A DNA stretch of 64,000 bases from Callorhinus ursinus (lineage: Eukaryota; Chordata; Mammalia; Carnivora; Otariidae). Positions within the stretch are counted from its first letter, which is position 1. Each line of letters begins with the position of its first letter. Made by a program: the position numbers and the translations under genes. The stretch lies in the NCBI RefSeq assembly GCF_003265705.1, contig NW_020313056.1, positions 8,179,149 to 8,243,148 on the forward strand, in the 5' to 3' direction. Shown piece after piece: positions 32,265 to 43,049 of the stretch. The notes under the pieces are model-generated. The model was not told where the DNA came from. It saw only the letters and a list, made by a program, of their open reading frames with translations, and did no database searches.

Positions 32265-32480
32265 ACATCCATTCCATGCATGCATTTCCACCCATCCACT
32301 AACCCATTAATCCATCCATCCATGCATCCATCCATCATCCATGCATCCATCATCCATGCATCCATCCATGCATCCATCCATCATCCATGCATCCATCATC
32401 CATCCATCCTTTCATTCATGCATTTCACCTCCCCAGCGCATCCACCCATCCATTTATCCATGTACCATCCATCCGTCCGT
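32265..32480. repeat. (ATCC)n minisatellite-like tract
   Basis: Imperfect 'catccatc' and 'atgcatccatc' units over about 215 bp, with higher-order 'catccatccatgcatc' and 'catcatccatgcatc' repeats. It abuts an inverted L2 end, from which it may have grown. The frames at 32280-32811 are repeat products. Confidence 0.92.
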
Positions 32481-32489
32481 CACCCACCG

Positions 32490-32650
32490 ATTTGTTAGTT
32501 CATTTACTCAACCATTATTATTAGGCCCTCACTGTGTGCTAGACCCTAGGCCAGGCCTTAGAGACATCGTGAGAACTGTGACCCAATTCCTTTCCTCCAG
32601 AAACTCATCATCTCTTAGTAGAAACGAGAAGGAAGACAAACATAGACAAG
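32490..32650 (-). mobile_element. L2 LINE 3' end
   Basis: 'gttcatttactcaaccatta', 'ctcactgtgtgctagaccct', 'ttcctccagaaactcatcat' are the L2 3' end in antisense. Confidence 0.75.
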
Positions 32651-32651
32651 G

Positions 32652-32870
32652 ATTGAACCAAATGGTGTTAAGTTCAGACTCTGCCATTTACCAGCAGGGC
32701 AACCTTGGGCAAAGTATTCAGTCTTTTGAGTCTCAGTTTCTCCCTCTGTGGGATGGGGCTAACAGCAGTACCTACCACTTGCCCACAGGCCGGCTGTCAG
32801 GACTAGGTTAGGTGAGGCAATGTATGTGGAGCGGGGTACACGGCAGGCCCTTTACAGACACAGTGGTGTG
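32652..32870 (+). mobile_element. MIR SINE, near full length
   Basis: 'gcaaccttgggcaaagtatt', 'gagtctcagtttctccctct', 'gtgggatggggctaacagca', 'gtacctaccacttgcccaca' are sense MIR. Confidence 0.85.
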
Positions 32871-33126
32871 GACACATGAATCTGCAGGGAGACGGTGGGG
32901 GGGTGGCGCTGTGGTGGTATGCAGGGTGGTTGCCTCCTCTCGGGAGGCTTTGTGGGGGCAGTGGTGTCCAGAATGTCCCACCATGCCCTGTGTGGGGAGA
33001 GGGCTTGCTTTGTCATTATTCAGCACAACTTCCTCCTGGTCGGCTGACACCCTCGCCACCCTGAAGGCGCTGGTTTTCCCACTCTTGCTTCACTTCCAAA
33101 GGGCAGCTCTTTCTCGGATCGGACCT

Positions 33127-33150
33127 CCCCGCCCCGCCCCGCCCCGCCCC
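33127..33150. repeat. (CCCCG)n tract
   Basis: Four to five tandem 'ccccg' units. The minus strand has four or more G4 runs and could form a G-quadruplex. Confidence 0.9.
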
Positions 33151-33214
33151 AGTTTGTGGGAAAACTGTGTGGAACAGAAAGGGCTTGCGGGCTCCCTCTT
33201 CTCCAGATTTGTTG

Positions 33215-33383
33215 TTATTTTTTTCTCATTTAAATTGAAAACATGCTTATTAAAGAAGATTAGAAAAAAAACACATCAAACAAGAAAGAAGAAAAATTAT
33301 TCTTTGTCCTATCCTAATTCAACCACACTGAACATTCTCGTTTTTTTCTTTCTCTTAAGCCAGAGTATGGGTGGGTGTGTGTG

Positions 33384-33422
<39 letters not shown>

Positions 33423-33530
33423 ATAGGTATAAATCATACTGCTCAACTATTTAGTGTTGTGTATTTTAAAACTTTTCCATTATATCACAAGTATTTTCCC
33501 CCATTGCTCATCTTCATAAACGTATTTGAA
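33215..33530. mobile_element. Possible L1 3' fragment carrying (TG)n
   Basis: 'aatcatactgctcaactatt' and 'cattatatcacaagtatttt' recall the L1M 3' region, but the call is weak. Confidence 0.3.
33368..33420. repeat. (TG)n microsatellite
   Basis: About 24 TG units with one C substitution. It ends the 204-codon frame 32812-33426, which is therefore not a gene. Confidence 0.95.
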
Positions 33531-33600
33531 GGGTTGCATTCATTTACGCCGTAAATGTTAAGTGAGCACCTACTACGGTCTGTGGAGAGAGACAGTGTGA
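33530..33600 (-). mobile_element. L2 LINE 3' end fragment
   Basis: 'gtgagcacctactacggtct' with an upstream 'catttacgccgtaaatgtta' fits the inverted L2 terminus. Confidence 0.55.
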
Positions 33601-33604
33601 TGGT

Positions 33605-33800
33605 AGAGCCGACCATCACTGAGTGCAAACTCTGTGCCAGACGCCGGTCTCATCACTTGCATTAAATCCCTTCTTCCTCGCAACAATCCTATGAGGTACG
33701 TCTCACCATCATGCCCATTTTTCCAGATGAGAAAACAGTGGCCCAGCGTGGCACAGCTCAGAGGGGCAGCCAGCCTTTGAATCCAGGTGGGCCGGGCACA
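33605..33800 (-). mobile_element. MIR SINE
   Basis: 'tctgtgccagacgccggtct', 'caacaatcctatgaggtacg', 'ttttccagatgagaaaacag' and 'agcctttgaatccaggtggg' are antisense MIR. Confidence 0.85.
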
Positions 33801-33829
33801 GGTGACCCCAATCCAGAGTGATCAGAGCT

Positions 33830-34115
33830 GGAACAGGGAAGGTACAGGAACATGTGACAGCCCCGAGGAGGCTCTAGATCCATGCAGGCGCATCAGGGAA
33901 GTCTTCCTGGAGGAGGAGATGCCATTCTGGCTGAGGAGGTAGGAGGTGAGGGTGCTGCAGGCAGAGGGAGCTGTTTGACGAGGATCTGAGGTAGGAGCGG
34001 GCATGGAGTGTTGACAAGCTGATGGCACTGACTCTGGTTGGAGAGGTGGGCAGGGCCAGATCGTGCAGGAACTATGGGCCCTGGGAATCCCGGGGAGCCC
34101 CAGAGGGGTGCCAAG
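33830..34115 (-). mobile_element. L2 LINE fragment
   Basis: 'tcttcctggaggaggagatg' and 'ggtgggcagggccagatcgt' are L2 in antisense. Confidence 0.75.
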
Positions 34116-34275
34116 CTGGGATATGGCATGATTGGGGAGGCCTTCCCCCGCCTGCTCTGGCCCCCACAGCCGGTCCGTTCCCCCACGGTAGCACCCAGCA
34201 CCCTGGGCACTTCTTGCCTGTTTGCTGTTCTAGACTGAAGAAAGTTCTGGAAAGTGGGAACCAGGACTCATTCAC

Positions 34276-34308
34276 TTTTTTTTTTTTTTAATTTTTATTT
34301 ATTTATTT

Positions 34309-34339
<31 letters not shown>

Positions 34340-34488
34340 CACAAGGAGGCAGAGCGGCAGACAGAGGCAGAGGGAGAAGCAGGCTCTCTGCCGAGCAGGG
34401 AGCCCGATGCGGGGCTCGATCCCAGGACCTTGGGATCATGACCTGAGCTGAAGGCAGCCGCTTAATTGACTGAGCCACCCAGGCGCCC
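34276..34488 (-). mobile_element. Can-SINE
   Basis: Poly-T side at 34277-34290, (GA)n, 'gatgcggggctcgatcccag' and head 'aattgactgagccacccagg'. The likely TSD is short and degraded around 'tcactt'. Confidence 0.95.
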
Positions 34489-34499
34489 TCACTTATTCA

Positions 34500-35285
34500 T
34501 TTCTGTGGCCCAGGACCAAGATTAATGGCGGGCAGGGAAAACACTAAGCATGAGATAATGGTGCATGGCACATAGTGATGCCATGTCAAGACTCTGCCAA
34601 TGTTGTCTGCCACAGCCGTGGAGACAGGGCCCCTTCTGTGGCCCCCTCAGGCCCCTCAGGGTGCAAGGCCTCTTTAGGATGTGCCTGGGTCTTGAGGTGT
34701 GCCAAGGCCTTTGCTCTAACTTGTCCACCGTGTCTTGTTTGGTTTAGATGCCCAGGAGAATAAGCCAACCCTTGCTGGGCCCTCTCAGCACTGTTCTTGA
34801 AGGTCGCAAGGAAGGGGTGAGGAGCAGGCTTGTGTGCGGCCACCTTCCCACCCCTTCTCCTTCCCCTTCCCCAGCCTGCTTGGCACCCAGCACGGATCTG
34901 CCCTCCTCCTGTCCACACCACCCACTGCTGGAGGTGGGGAGAGACTTTGGGGGCCGCGGCCCCTTCCTGCGCTCAGGCTGAGGGCCTCCAAGGTAAGTAT
35001 TTACTCCGTCCCCCTCAGCCAAGCGCACTATCTTATCAGCTCAAACACTTCAGAGTTCAGGCCAAGAAGCCAAAGTCAATTCTGAAAAAGTCTTTAAAAG
35101 GCCAAACACAAACACCGGGGAGGGAGTTTGCAGGGGGGTGGAGATGAGGTTGAGGAAGGGCTCCTTCCTCCTTTAACAGGCTCAAAAGGGCGCCATGGCT
35201 TTCCCGCCCAGAGATGTGTGTGCCAGGACACTCACTAGAGCCTGTCTAGGCCACCCCTAGAACAGATCAATAAATAATGAAGTGC
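34500..35285. other. Unassigned GC-rich stretch
   Basis: Many overlapping open frames on both strands (34522-35147) reflect GC-rich composition. No frame is continuous with splice signals or a recognisable domain. No repeat recognised. Confidence 0.35.
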
Positions 35286-35289
35286 ATAC

Positions 35290-35620
35290 AGCCTTTAAAA
35301 AGAGCAAACCACTTCATACGCAGTGATGTGGAAATAGATTGTAAAGTGGAAAAAAGAAAAAGCAAAGCTATAAAGCAGTGTGCACAATCAGATCCTTTTT
35401 GTATAAACAGAAAAGCTGGGCATATAGATCTCTGCATGCCTGTTTCTGTAGAGAAAATTTCTAGAAGCATTTACTGGGTATCTGGAAGTGTGAGCTGCCT
35501 CCGGGGCAGAAGTCAGAGGGAGACAGACATCTCATTATACACTCTTTGTGCCTTTTGAATTACTTTATACCATGTCAACGTGATACTATATAAATAAGTA
35601 AATAAACCGAATAAGAGTAT
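35290..35620 (+). mobile_element. L1 LINE 3' UTR end (L1ME type)
   Basis: 'cagtgatgtggaaatagatt', 'gtgcacaatcagatcctttt', 'gcatttactgggtatctgga', 'ctttgtgccttttgaattac' and a terminal 'aaataagtaaataaaccg' follow the L1ME 3' UTR. Confidence 0.7.
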
Positions 35621-35894
35621 TAGTGATTTTGTTCTAGGCGAGTGGCCAATAGCACAAAAGATGGAGGGGGGAATGTTTGCAGAAGGTATAGAGACTTTTA
35701 GCACCGATCAGTTTATTGAAGGTCTAGCTCAAGGGGAAACCTGTCTATTTAGATTCTCTCAGTGGTGGTAACCACATCCAAACAAAGCTTTCAAAGCTCT
35801 CTTGTGTTTTATAAACCTAGCTGTTTTCAAAGCATCATCTCATTGAACCTCTTGAAGATTCTATAAAAGTGGAATCAGATCACTGTGTAGACTG

Positions 35895-36385
35895 ATTAGT
35901 CAACAAATATTTATTGTGTTAGGTGATGAGGATATAGTGAAGACTAAGATAATGAAGATGCCTGATCTCATGGAGTCAGTGGGTTTAGAGGGTGTACTGA
36001 ACAAATACCAAATAGATAAAACAGCCACACAAAAAACAAATATGACCATTTCAGAGAGTTAGAAGCACTGAGAAGAAAACGAGCCCAGGGAGTGTAGCTG
36101 AGGGTGGCTGGTGTGAGGAATGGTCAGTGAGGGGCTCTCTGAGGAGGTGACACTTGAACTGAGACAGGAAGGAGAAAAAGGAACCATTCACAAGAAAATC
36201 AGGGAGAGGGTAGTTCCAGTGCAAAGGCCCTGAGGTTACCCTAAACTTTGCTTGTGGGAGGAACGGAATGATGGCCGGTGTGGCTGGAGCTTAGAGAGAG
36301 AGAGAGCCAGAGGGGGTTGGGGGATCCAGCCGGGGTGGGCAGAGGCTGACCCTGTGGGCCTTGTGGGCACGGTAAGGTGTCTGGA
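35895..36385 (-). mobile_element. L2 LINE, about 0.5 kb
   Basis: 'tcaacaaatatttattgtgt', 'tctgaggaggtgacacttga', 'cagtgcaaaggccctgaggt' and 'gatggccggtgtggctggag' are the L2 3' region in antisense. Confidence 0.85.
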
Positions 36386-36505
36386 TGAAGGCACTGAGGC
36401 TCAGAGGGGTACATAATTGGCCCAAGCAGACACATGTAACAGTGGCTGAATCAGAATTCAGACTGGGCTTCCCCAACTCCATATCCAGTCCTCTAACCAT
36501 TCACA
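36386..36505 (-). mobile_element. MIR fragment
   Basis: 'ggcactgaggctcagagggg', 'gaatcagaattcagactggg' and 'cagtcctctaaccattcac' are antisense MIR. Confidence 0.8.
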
Positions 36506-36575
36506 TATGTCTTCACGTGGCAAAAACATGAAGCATGATGTATTTCCATATAGCACAGCCCATATTCTGAGAACA

Positions 36576-36595
36576 CTGTGTGTGTGTGTGTGTGT
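36576..36595. repeat. (TG)n microsatellite
   Basis: About ten TG units next to an L1 3' UTR fragment. Confidence 0.9.
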
Positions 36596-36599
36596 TTTC

Positions 36600-36900
36600 T
36601 AATTGCACAGAAAAGTGCACACAGCATACAGTGAATTCTCACCAGGCAGACAGACTCATGTAATCAGCACCCAGATGAAAATACAGAACATTCCAGAAGC
36701 CCCCTTCCTGTTCCCTCCCCGTAAATCTCCCCCACGGTTAACCACTGTACTGAATTCTAACCCCATATATTAATTTTATTGCTTTTGAATTTTATATAGA
36801 GGGAATCACACAATATTTGCTCTTTCCTGTCTGGTTTCTTTCACTCTGCAGCACAATGGGGGAGATTCATGGTATCCGAGTAGAATTTTACTGTCTTCCA
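36600..36900 (-). mobile_element. L1 LINE 3' UTR fragment (L1M type)
   Basis: 'agcacccagatgaaaataca', 'ggttaaccactgtactgaat', 'gaatcacacaatatttgctc', 'tctggtttctttcactctgc' parallel 6960-7300. Confidence 0.65.
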
Positions 36901-36974
36901 GGACAGACCATGTCAGCGTGTGAACCACGAAAGCATCCCTCCTTACAAAGGCCACGAGAAAATAGCTAACACAG

Positions 36975-37450
36975 GGAGCAGTTCAAAGCACATCATTACA
37001 GGGAAAAAGGCAGGTACAAAATAATTATGTGTAAAGTGATCCCATTTCTCGGCGGGGGGTGGGTGGGTGAGGGGAGTCTCTTTTTATGTAGAGTCAAAGT
37101 GGTCCTGGGAAATATGTTAAATTTTCTCTCAACCGCAGTGTACTGCGAACTCCGAGCAAATCAAAATAGCCACTGGGTGGAGGGGGGGGGTCTTGTGTTT
37201 GGAAATACGCTGAGCTGGCTTTGCCAGATGGAGTCACCTATACTCCTCCACCTCTTCTTCCTCCCGCCCCACTCCCTTTTTAGCCCAATGCATGGAGACA
37301 TCGTATAAATTCAATGCCTGTATGTTATGATTCTACCATAGAGTCAAGTGTTTCATGGAGATTCTCCCTGTGTGGTGAGGATGACAGGTGGACTTCATTT
37401 TTCCTTATTTGTTTATTCTACATTTTCTACAAAGAATAAAAATTCTTGCA
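36975..37450 (+). mobile_element. L1 LINE 3' UTR end (L1ME type), diverged
   Basis: 'tgtaaagtgatcccatttct' near the start and 'tttgtttattctacattttc' with 'tacaaagaataaaaattctt' at the end fit an L1ME 3' terminus. The centre is not recognisable. Confidence 0.45.
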
Positions 37451-37696
37451 TACTGAATAATAACCACGGCAGCAGCAAGCTGACACACGAAATGAAGATG
37501 TTTCTGGTCAGCCCAAGAAAGGCAATGTCTGTCACCGGACACACGGGGTACAGGGAAGGGAGCACTGATACCCTCCTTGTGGCCTGCGATGTGGGGCAGC
37601 ACCCATGGGATCCCCAGCCCTGATGGTGGTTAAAGGGGTGACCCCGAGGCTAGATAGACTAGGGATGGAGTTCTGACCTTGCCCCTTACCCACTAT

Positions 37697-38240
37697 GTGT
37701 TTTGGTTACTATTGCCGCATAACAAACTCCCCAAGACTTAGGTGGCATGAAAGAGTTATTCTATTCTCATGGATTGATAGCCCTCAGATTCTGTGGGTTG
37801 GGAATTCAGACAAGGCGCATCAAGATGGCTTCTCTCTCCTCCACGAGGTCTGGAGTCTTGGTGGGAAGACTTGAAGACGGGGGGGTGACATGGTGGCTGG
37901 GAGCCAGCATCATCTTTAGTCCTTACTTGTATGACTGGCACCTGGTTCCTTGCCTGCGCCAAGACAGACACCCTCTCTGCGACTTCTCCACGTGGCCCCT
38001 TCACGTGGGCTAGTATGGGCTTCCTCAAACATGGCGGCTAGGTTCCCAGGGTACATTCCAAAAGAGCAAGATGGAAGCGCAGGGTATATTTATGGTCTGG
38101 TCTCGGAAGTCACGTAGGATCGCTTCCACAGCACTCTGTTGGTTGATGCAGTCGTAAAGGTTGCCTGAGATTCAAGGGGCGAGGACAGGTAGGGCGGAAG
38201 ACACCTCACCACTCGGTGGGAGGAGTGTCAAGGTCACTTC
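37697..38240 (-). mobile_element. Old LTR-like repeat, inverted, about 0.5 kb
   Basis: 'ttactattgccgcataacaa', 'gggaattcagacaaggcgca', 'ctccacgtggccccttcacg', 'aaacatggcggctaggttcc', 'gtctcggaagtcacgtagga' and 'gggaggagtgtcaaggtcac' are the complement of the family at 9835-10232. Confidence 0.65.
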
Positions 38241-38269
38241 ATAAGAACAGCTGGAGGAGGAGGTGGTGA

Positions 38270-38870
38270 ACTTGGAACTTCACACACTCGCAGTGGGATT
38301 TATAAATGGTGCAGCCACTTTGGAAAACAGTCTGGCAGTTCCTCAAAGGTTAAATACGGAGTTACCATACGACCTGGCATTTCCATTCCATACACACACA
38401 TGCACGCACGCACGCACGCGCACGCACTGTCCCACAGAGACAAATGAATGGAAGACCAAAATGTGGCACGTCCATACAGTGGAGTATTATTTGGCCAGAA
38501 AAAGGAATGTGGTACCAACACATGCTACAACATGGATGAACCTCCAAGACATGCTAAGTGGAAGAAGCCAGTCACAGAAAAACCACATATCCTATGAAAT
38601 GTCTATAAGAGGCAAATCCATAGAGACAGAAAGTCAATTAGTGGTTGCCGGAGTCTGGAGAGGGGGAAATGGGACGTCTTGACCGCTAAGGGGCACAGGG
38701 TTTCTTTTCAGGGTGATGCCAGTATTCTAAAATTAGATCGTGATGATGGCTGCACAACTCTGTGAATATGCCAAACCCACTGGATCATATACTTTACAAG
38801 AATGAATTTTGTGGTATGTGAATTATATCATGAATTATGAGCTATTAAAAACATGAAGGAAAATACCATG
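38270..38870 (+). mobile_element. L1 LINE ORF2 end and 3' UTR (L1ME type)
   Basis: 'gtgcagccactttggaaaac', 'gttaccatacgacctggcat', 'atacagtggagtattatttg', 'agtggaagaagccagtcaca' and 'tagtggttgccggagtctgg'. An ORF2 relic appears as 'VEYYLARKRNVV'. A CA/CACG tract interrupts it at 38391-38428. Confidence 0.85.
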
Positions 38871-38919
38871 AGGGATGGGAGATACTTGCATGAGTCTCTT
38901 TAGAAAATACATCGTGGGT

Positions 38920-39060
38920 ACAGGGGCAATCTTCCTATGCCTCAGTTTCCTCATCTGCAAAATGGGACGATTTAATAATCAAATGAACTCATAGGGCCTT
39001 TAGGGGATTAAAGGCTGCATCCTACAAGGACAATGTGGCTGGAGCAGAGTCAGTGAAGGA
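38920..39060 (+). mobile_element. MIR SINE
   Basis: 'tgcctcagtttcctcatctg', 'caaaatgggacgatttaata' are the sense MIR core. Confidence 0.85.
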
Positions 39061-39211
39061 AGTTTCTGACAAAAGCCAAAAGGAGCCAGGTGGGGAAACG
39101 CAGTATGTCCAGAATCCAACCTCTTCTCCCCACCTCCACCATCTTGTGCCTGGACTATTGCAGTAGGTCCTCACTGGTCTCCCTGGTTCTGCTCTTGTCC
39201 CCCACCCTGCC

Positions 39212-39214
<3 letters not shown>

Positions 39215-39264
<50 letters not shown>
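39215..39264. repeat. (CA)n microsatellite, about 25 units
   Basis: A perfect CA run of about 50 bp inside L2, long enough to be variable between individuals. Confidence 0.96.
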
Positions 39265-39266
<2 letters not shown>

Positions 39267-39714
39267 CCATTCACCTCATGGAGCCAGAGGAAGTCTGTCA
39301 AGACCTAAGTTCAACCATGTCCCTCTGCTCAGAATCCTCCACGGCTCCCACCTCACTCAGAGTAAAAGTTGAAGATCCCGTGAGGCCCTTCAAGAATCAT
39401 ACCCCTGTCATCTCCCTGACTTCATCTCTTTCATTCGCCTCCTCTCCCCCTCCTGCCTGGGCCTCCTGATTCCTCCTCAGATACACAAGGAACAGTCCTG
39501 CCTCAGGGCCTTTGCACTCGCTATTTTCTGTGGCAGGGCATTCTTCCCACAGATATCCTCAAGGCTTGCTTCTTCATCTGCTGCAGGTCTTTGCTCGGAT
39601 GTCAGCTTCCCAGTAAGGCCTTCCTTGGCCTAACTCCTCCTCTCTACCTTTGCTGCTGAATTATTTTTCTCCAAAGAATTTATCACTATCTGGCATTATA
39701 TCTATTGTTTCTTC

Positions 39715-39957
39715 CTTCTCTTCTTCTTCTTCTCCTCCTCCTCCTCCTCCTTCTTCAAGATTTTATTTATTTATTTGAGAGAGAGAGAGCGTGTGCAAGC
39801 AGGGGGTGGGGAGGGAGAGGGACAAGCAGAATCTGTGCTGAGCACAGAGCCCAATGGTGGGGGGGTGCTTGATCCCACAACCCTGAGATCACAACCTGAG
39901 CCGAAACCAAGAGTCCAAGAATCAGACACTCAACCGACTGAGCCACCCAGACGCCCC
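39715..39957 (-). mobile_element. Can-SINE with expanded TTC/TCC tail, inside L2
   Basis: Minus copy with 'cttgatcccacaaccctgag' and head 'aaccgactgagccacccaga'. TSD 'tgtttcttc' at 39706-39714 and 39958-39966. Its tail has grown into (TTC)n(TCC)n at about 39717-39755. Confidence 0.95.
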
Positions 39958-40115
39958 TGTTTCTTCTTTATTCCTTGTCTGCCTTCCCTGTCTGTTCTTC
40001 AGCTGGAATGGAGGTTCTATGAAGTGGGTGAATTTTTGTTCTGCTCATATCTATAACCCCAGTGCCTGACACATAGTAAGTACTCAGTAAATATAGGTGC
40101 ACTGAATGAAGTATC

Positions 40116-41300
40116 AGTAAAAAAGGAGTGAGTGAAGCAACTCTGATGGAGGGTGACAGGGACCAGTGGGGACTGAGGCGAACTGGGAGCCCTTGTCCCA
40201 TCTGGAAGGTACAACAACCACTTGGCTGCAGCATAAAATTTCCATGTGGTGGGAATGTGGACCCAGTTGGCTGAGCTCCGTTTCAAGGGACGCCAGAAGC
40301 TTCTATATTTATGTGAAATGTCTTGCTTTTGAAACCACTGCTGATCAAAAATCCGTATCTGTTGCTTATCTAGGTGGGAGGCTGCCCTCTGTGGTCTCAC
40401 CTAGGTCAAAATGCTTGCACGTGGGTTTCAGAGAACCCCCAATTTCTGGGTACAGTGACTGCAATTCCAAGACAGGATGCTCAATGAGTAGACTTGGCCT
40501 TGAAGTGTTTTTGTGTGTGTGTGTGTGTGAAACAAATGGCATTTTCAGATTCTTGAGATGATCTTATATCAAGTGAGTTCCCTTCTCTTCTCAAAACTCG
40601 CAAGTCCACCCTCGTATTTATGCTGGGCCCGGGCATCTTTCCTCCACTCTGGAGCAAAGATCAGGAGTAAATATTGGCAGAACATTAGCTTTACTGTGGC
40701 TCAGATAAGGAACAGCATGAAACGGAAATCGAGAGATTTTATTGCTCCTCCTACAACTTCCACCCCAACCCAACTCCCACAATATTTGCTGATTAATTTT
40801 ACTTGGTACAAATTCTTGGTGTTAATTTTGTTGCCAACAGGGCTGCCACACAGGGTTGGCTCTGTAGAAGTCTGGTGGCTCCATTCTAGGATGGACCCCC
40901 CCCAAGTGGCACCCCCTGGAGTTGGTCTGTGGTGGCCTATGTATGTGTGTAACTAGATCATCCCATTCTCACTGACTGCAGCCCAGGAATCTCTTTTGCT
41001 TTGGCCAATTCTTTCTGCTTTTACAAGTAACCAAGCACATGGAGAAAAATTCTAACAGTAGAAAAGGGTTGAGGTGAAAACGTGTCCTTTCTGCCTTCAT
41101 CTGGCCTTTCCAAGATCCTCTCTCGAGAAGCACTTAACTGTTCCCAGTTTCTTGGGTGGCCTCAGATATACAAACAAATCTCTCCTTCTCTCTCTTCCTC
41201 CAAACACGTATATCACACGTACACATATATGTCATGCAATATAGCACTCTACCTTTCCTGCATTTCTCTATCATTTCTTTTTGCACCAAAAAGATTTATA
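40116..41300. other. Mostly unassigned stretch
   Basis: No recognised gene or repeat over about 1.2 kb except a short (TG)n at 40511-40530. Frames at 40166-40561 and 40558-40956 have no supporting features. Confidence 0.35.
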
Positions 41301-41324
41301 CAAGAGACCGGCAGACAACAGTCC

Positions 41325-41668
41325 TCAGGCCAGATCTGTCCCGCTGTCTGCTTCTGCACAGCCTACAAGCTGAGAACGGTTTTTACATTTTCATCCATTT
41401 TTAAAGGGTTGCAACAAATCAAAAGAAGAGGAGTACTTTGTGACATAGGACAATTATATGAAATGAAAATCTCAGTGTCCACAAATAAAGTTTTATTGGC
41501 ACACAGTCCTGTCCGTGCGCTTCTGTGCTCTCTGCAGTTGCTTCTGGGCTGTGATGGCATGCTTGAGCAGTGGCAACGGGGACCCTGTGGCCGGCAAAGC
41601 CCAAAGTATGTACCCTGTGGCCCTTTCCAGAAAAAGTTTCTGAGTCCTGGTCTGTGCCGTATATACCG
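41325..41668 (+). mobile_element. hAT-like DNA transposon, about 0.35 kb
   Basis: 'ccagatctgtcccgctgtct', 'gagaacggtttttacatttt', 'gacaattatatgaaatgaaa', 'aataaagttttattggcaca', 'gtggccctttccagaaaaag'. The same family appears with TIRs at 49452-49673. The 221-codon frame 41082-41747 is a by-product of this element. Confidence 0.75.
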
Positions 41669-42074
41669 TTCTGCTTTTTTTCACACAACCAAAGGTCCTA
41701 GAGCTTTACTGATATCGGGGCCTATTGACACACCTCATGCCTTTTAACAAAGTCTCCTGCGTATCTCACTGTCTTGCTGGGCTGTAATTTACTTATCCTG
41801 TTCTTACCCCAGGCCCCCGAATTCTCATTTACATGACCAGAGTTCATGTTGTAGGAAAGCGTGACAATCCCTGACAAAGACAAGAAATCTCAGGTGGTCA
41901 ATCTGTTTATTATTTCTATCTTGTTCTTTCAGAAATAGGATTTGCGGCAGCTTACCACGGCAGGGGCAGACCCAGTAAACCCATGAAGGCAGAGGTGAAA
42001 TGCCAGGAAGGGACTGGAGTCAAGAAGCCTGCCCTTCCCGGCGGAGGAAGCCTGGATTATATTTGAGCTGGAGG

Positions 42075-42200
42075 CTTATTTGAATCATATTTGCAGATGA
42101 TGCAAAAATCGTTGTGGGTGTTTATTTTCCTCAAGAGGGACATTGAAGGCAGAAGGCCTCTGAGAAGTTGGAAAAAGTGCCAAGCAGGATAACATAGAAC
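42075..42200 (+). mobile_element. Possible CR1/L3 LINE fragment
   Basis: 'catatttgcagatgatgcaa' followed about 75 bp later by 'gagaagttggaaaaagtgcc' is the spacing of the 'FADD' and 'LEKW'-type segments in CR1-like reverse transcriptase tails. Very diverged. Confidence 0.3.
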
Positions 42201-42495
42201 AGTGTTTCCTACCCTTACAATGGCCAAATCTTGAAGTAAATGAACTATTATTTACTTAACATTTTTCTTTAGCTCATATATGTATTGAAAATACAGTTAA
42301 ATACAGTTGTTTCATCTGGAGAAAGAGTATCCATGAATTCATGATTCTGATGAGTTAGCCATAGATGTAGTTTTTCAGATGCTCATAAATACTTAATAAA
42401 TACTAAAATTAAACACACACACTTTACCCATGTCCCACCTACATTAATCTTGCAAACTAACAGTGGTGACTGTGCTAAATATTTTTTTAAATGCT
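42201..42495. other. Unassigned AT-rich sequence
   Basis: No repeat or gene recognised. Confidence 0.35.
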
Positions 42496-42499
42496 GGGG

Positions 42500-43000
42500 T
42501 ATTAGACACAGGGGGTTGCCTTGCTAACTGCCATTTTCCCCTTCCTTCCTGCTGACAGAGCTCTAAGGAAGGTTCTGCCCAGCCCTGGGAAGTAAGCCAC
42601 ATTTGGTTTAAGCCAACCATGACCAACTTATTCTCCCAGACCTGAGATTGGTCTTGGGGGGGCTGTCATATGACCCAGTTCTGGACAAAGGGAAACTCTG
42701 CTGGGGACTTCTGGGAAAGAATTTCCTCTCTGATAAGAAAGAGGCACATGAAGAAAGACTTTCCTTTCCTTTCCTTCCTGCTTTGAATATTGGTGTGTGA
42801 AGAGGTGATGAGTGAGCTGTGGCAGTCATTTTGTGACATTAGGTGACCAGCCTAAGGACAAGCGGCTGACTTGCTGTTAAATGGGATAGAAGGGTGCAGA
42901 GATCCTCAGTCCTTTATGACAACTTTAAGATGGCAAGGACACCGTAGAGTGTCCAATCTCCAGATGTCTTTTAGTTAAACAATGTTGTTATAGTCTGAAC
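42500..43000 (+). mobile_element. Old LTR-like repeat
   Basis: 'ttctgggaaagaatttcctc', 'gataagaaagaggcacatga', 'tggcagtcattttgtgacat', 'atgacaactttaagatggca' match the family and follow the same order as 4060-4450. Confidence 0.55.
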
Positions 43001-43049
43001 TGCTGCAGAGAAGTGTCTGAAACTGTCCTAATGGATCCAATTGGCTTTG

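Larger units (their letters stand above)
39100..40115 (+). mobile_element. L2 LINE, interrupted by (CA)n and a Can-SINE
   Basis: 'gcctggactattgcagtagg', 'ggctcccacctcactcagag', 'gcctcagggcctttgcactc', 'atcactatctggcattatat', then, beyond the SINE, 'taaccccagtgcctgacaca' and 'gtactcagtaaatataggtg'. It is one of the longest L2 copies here. Confidence 0.9.

Noticed and set aside
32280..32480. Regularly repeated short units resembling a CRISPR array
   Set aside because: Units are 4-12 bp ATCC repeats without unique spacers, in a mammalian context; this is a minisatellite.
32812..33426. 204-codon plus-strand open frame
   Set aside because: It runs from the end of a MIR through the CCCCG and TG repeats; its C-terminus is an alternating CV tract from (TG)n.
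34522..35147. Cluster of overlapping frames suggesting a GC-rich exon
   Set aside because: At least eight frames on both strands overlap, none with start context, domain or consistent splice sites.
41082..41747. 221-codon plus-strand open frame, the longest in the window
   Set aside because: Its second half is a translated hAT-like transposon (41325-41668) and its first half is unassigned AT/CT-rich DNA. No domain or splice evidence.
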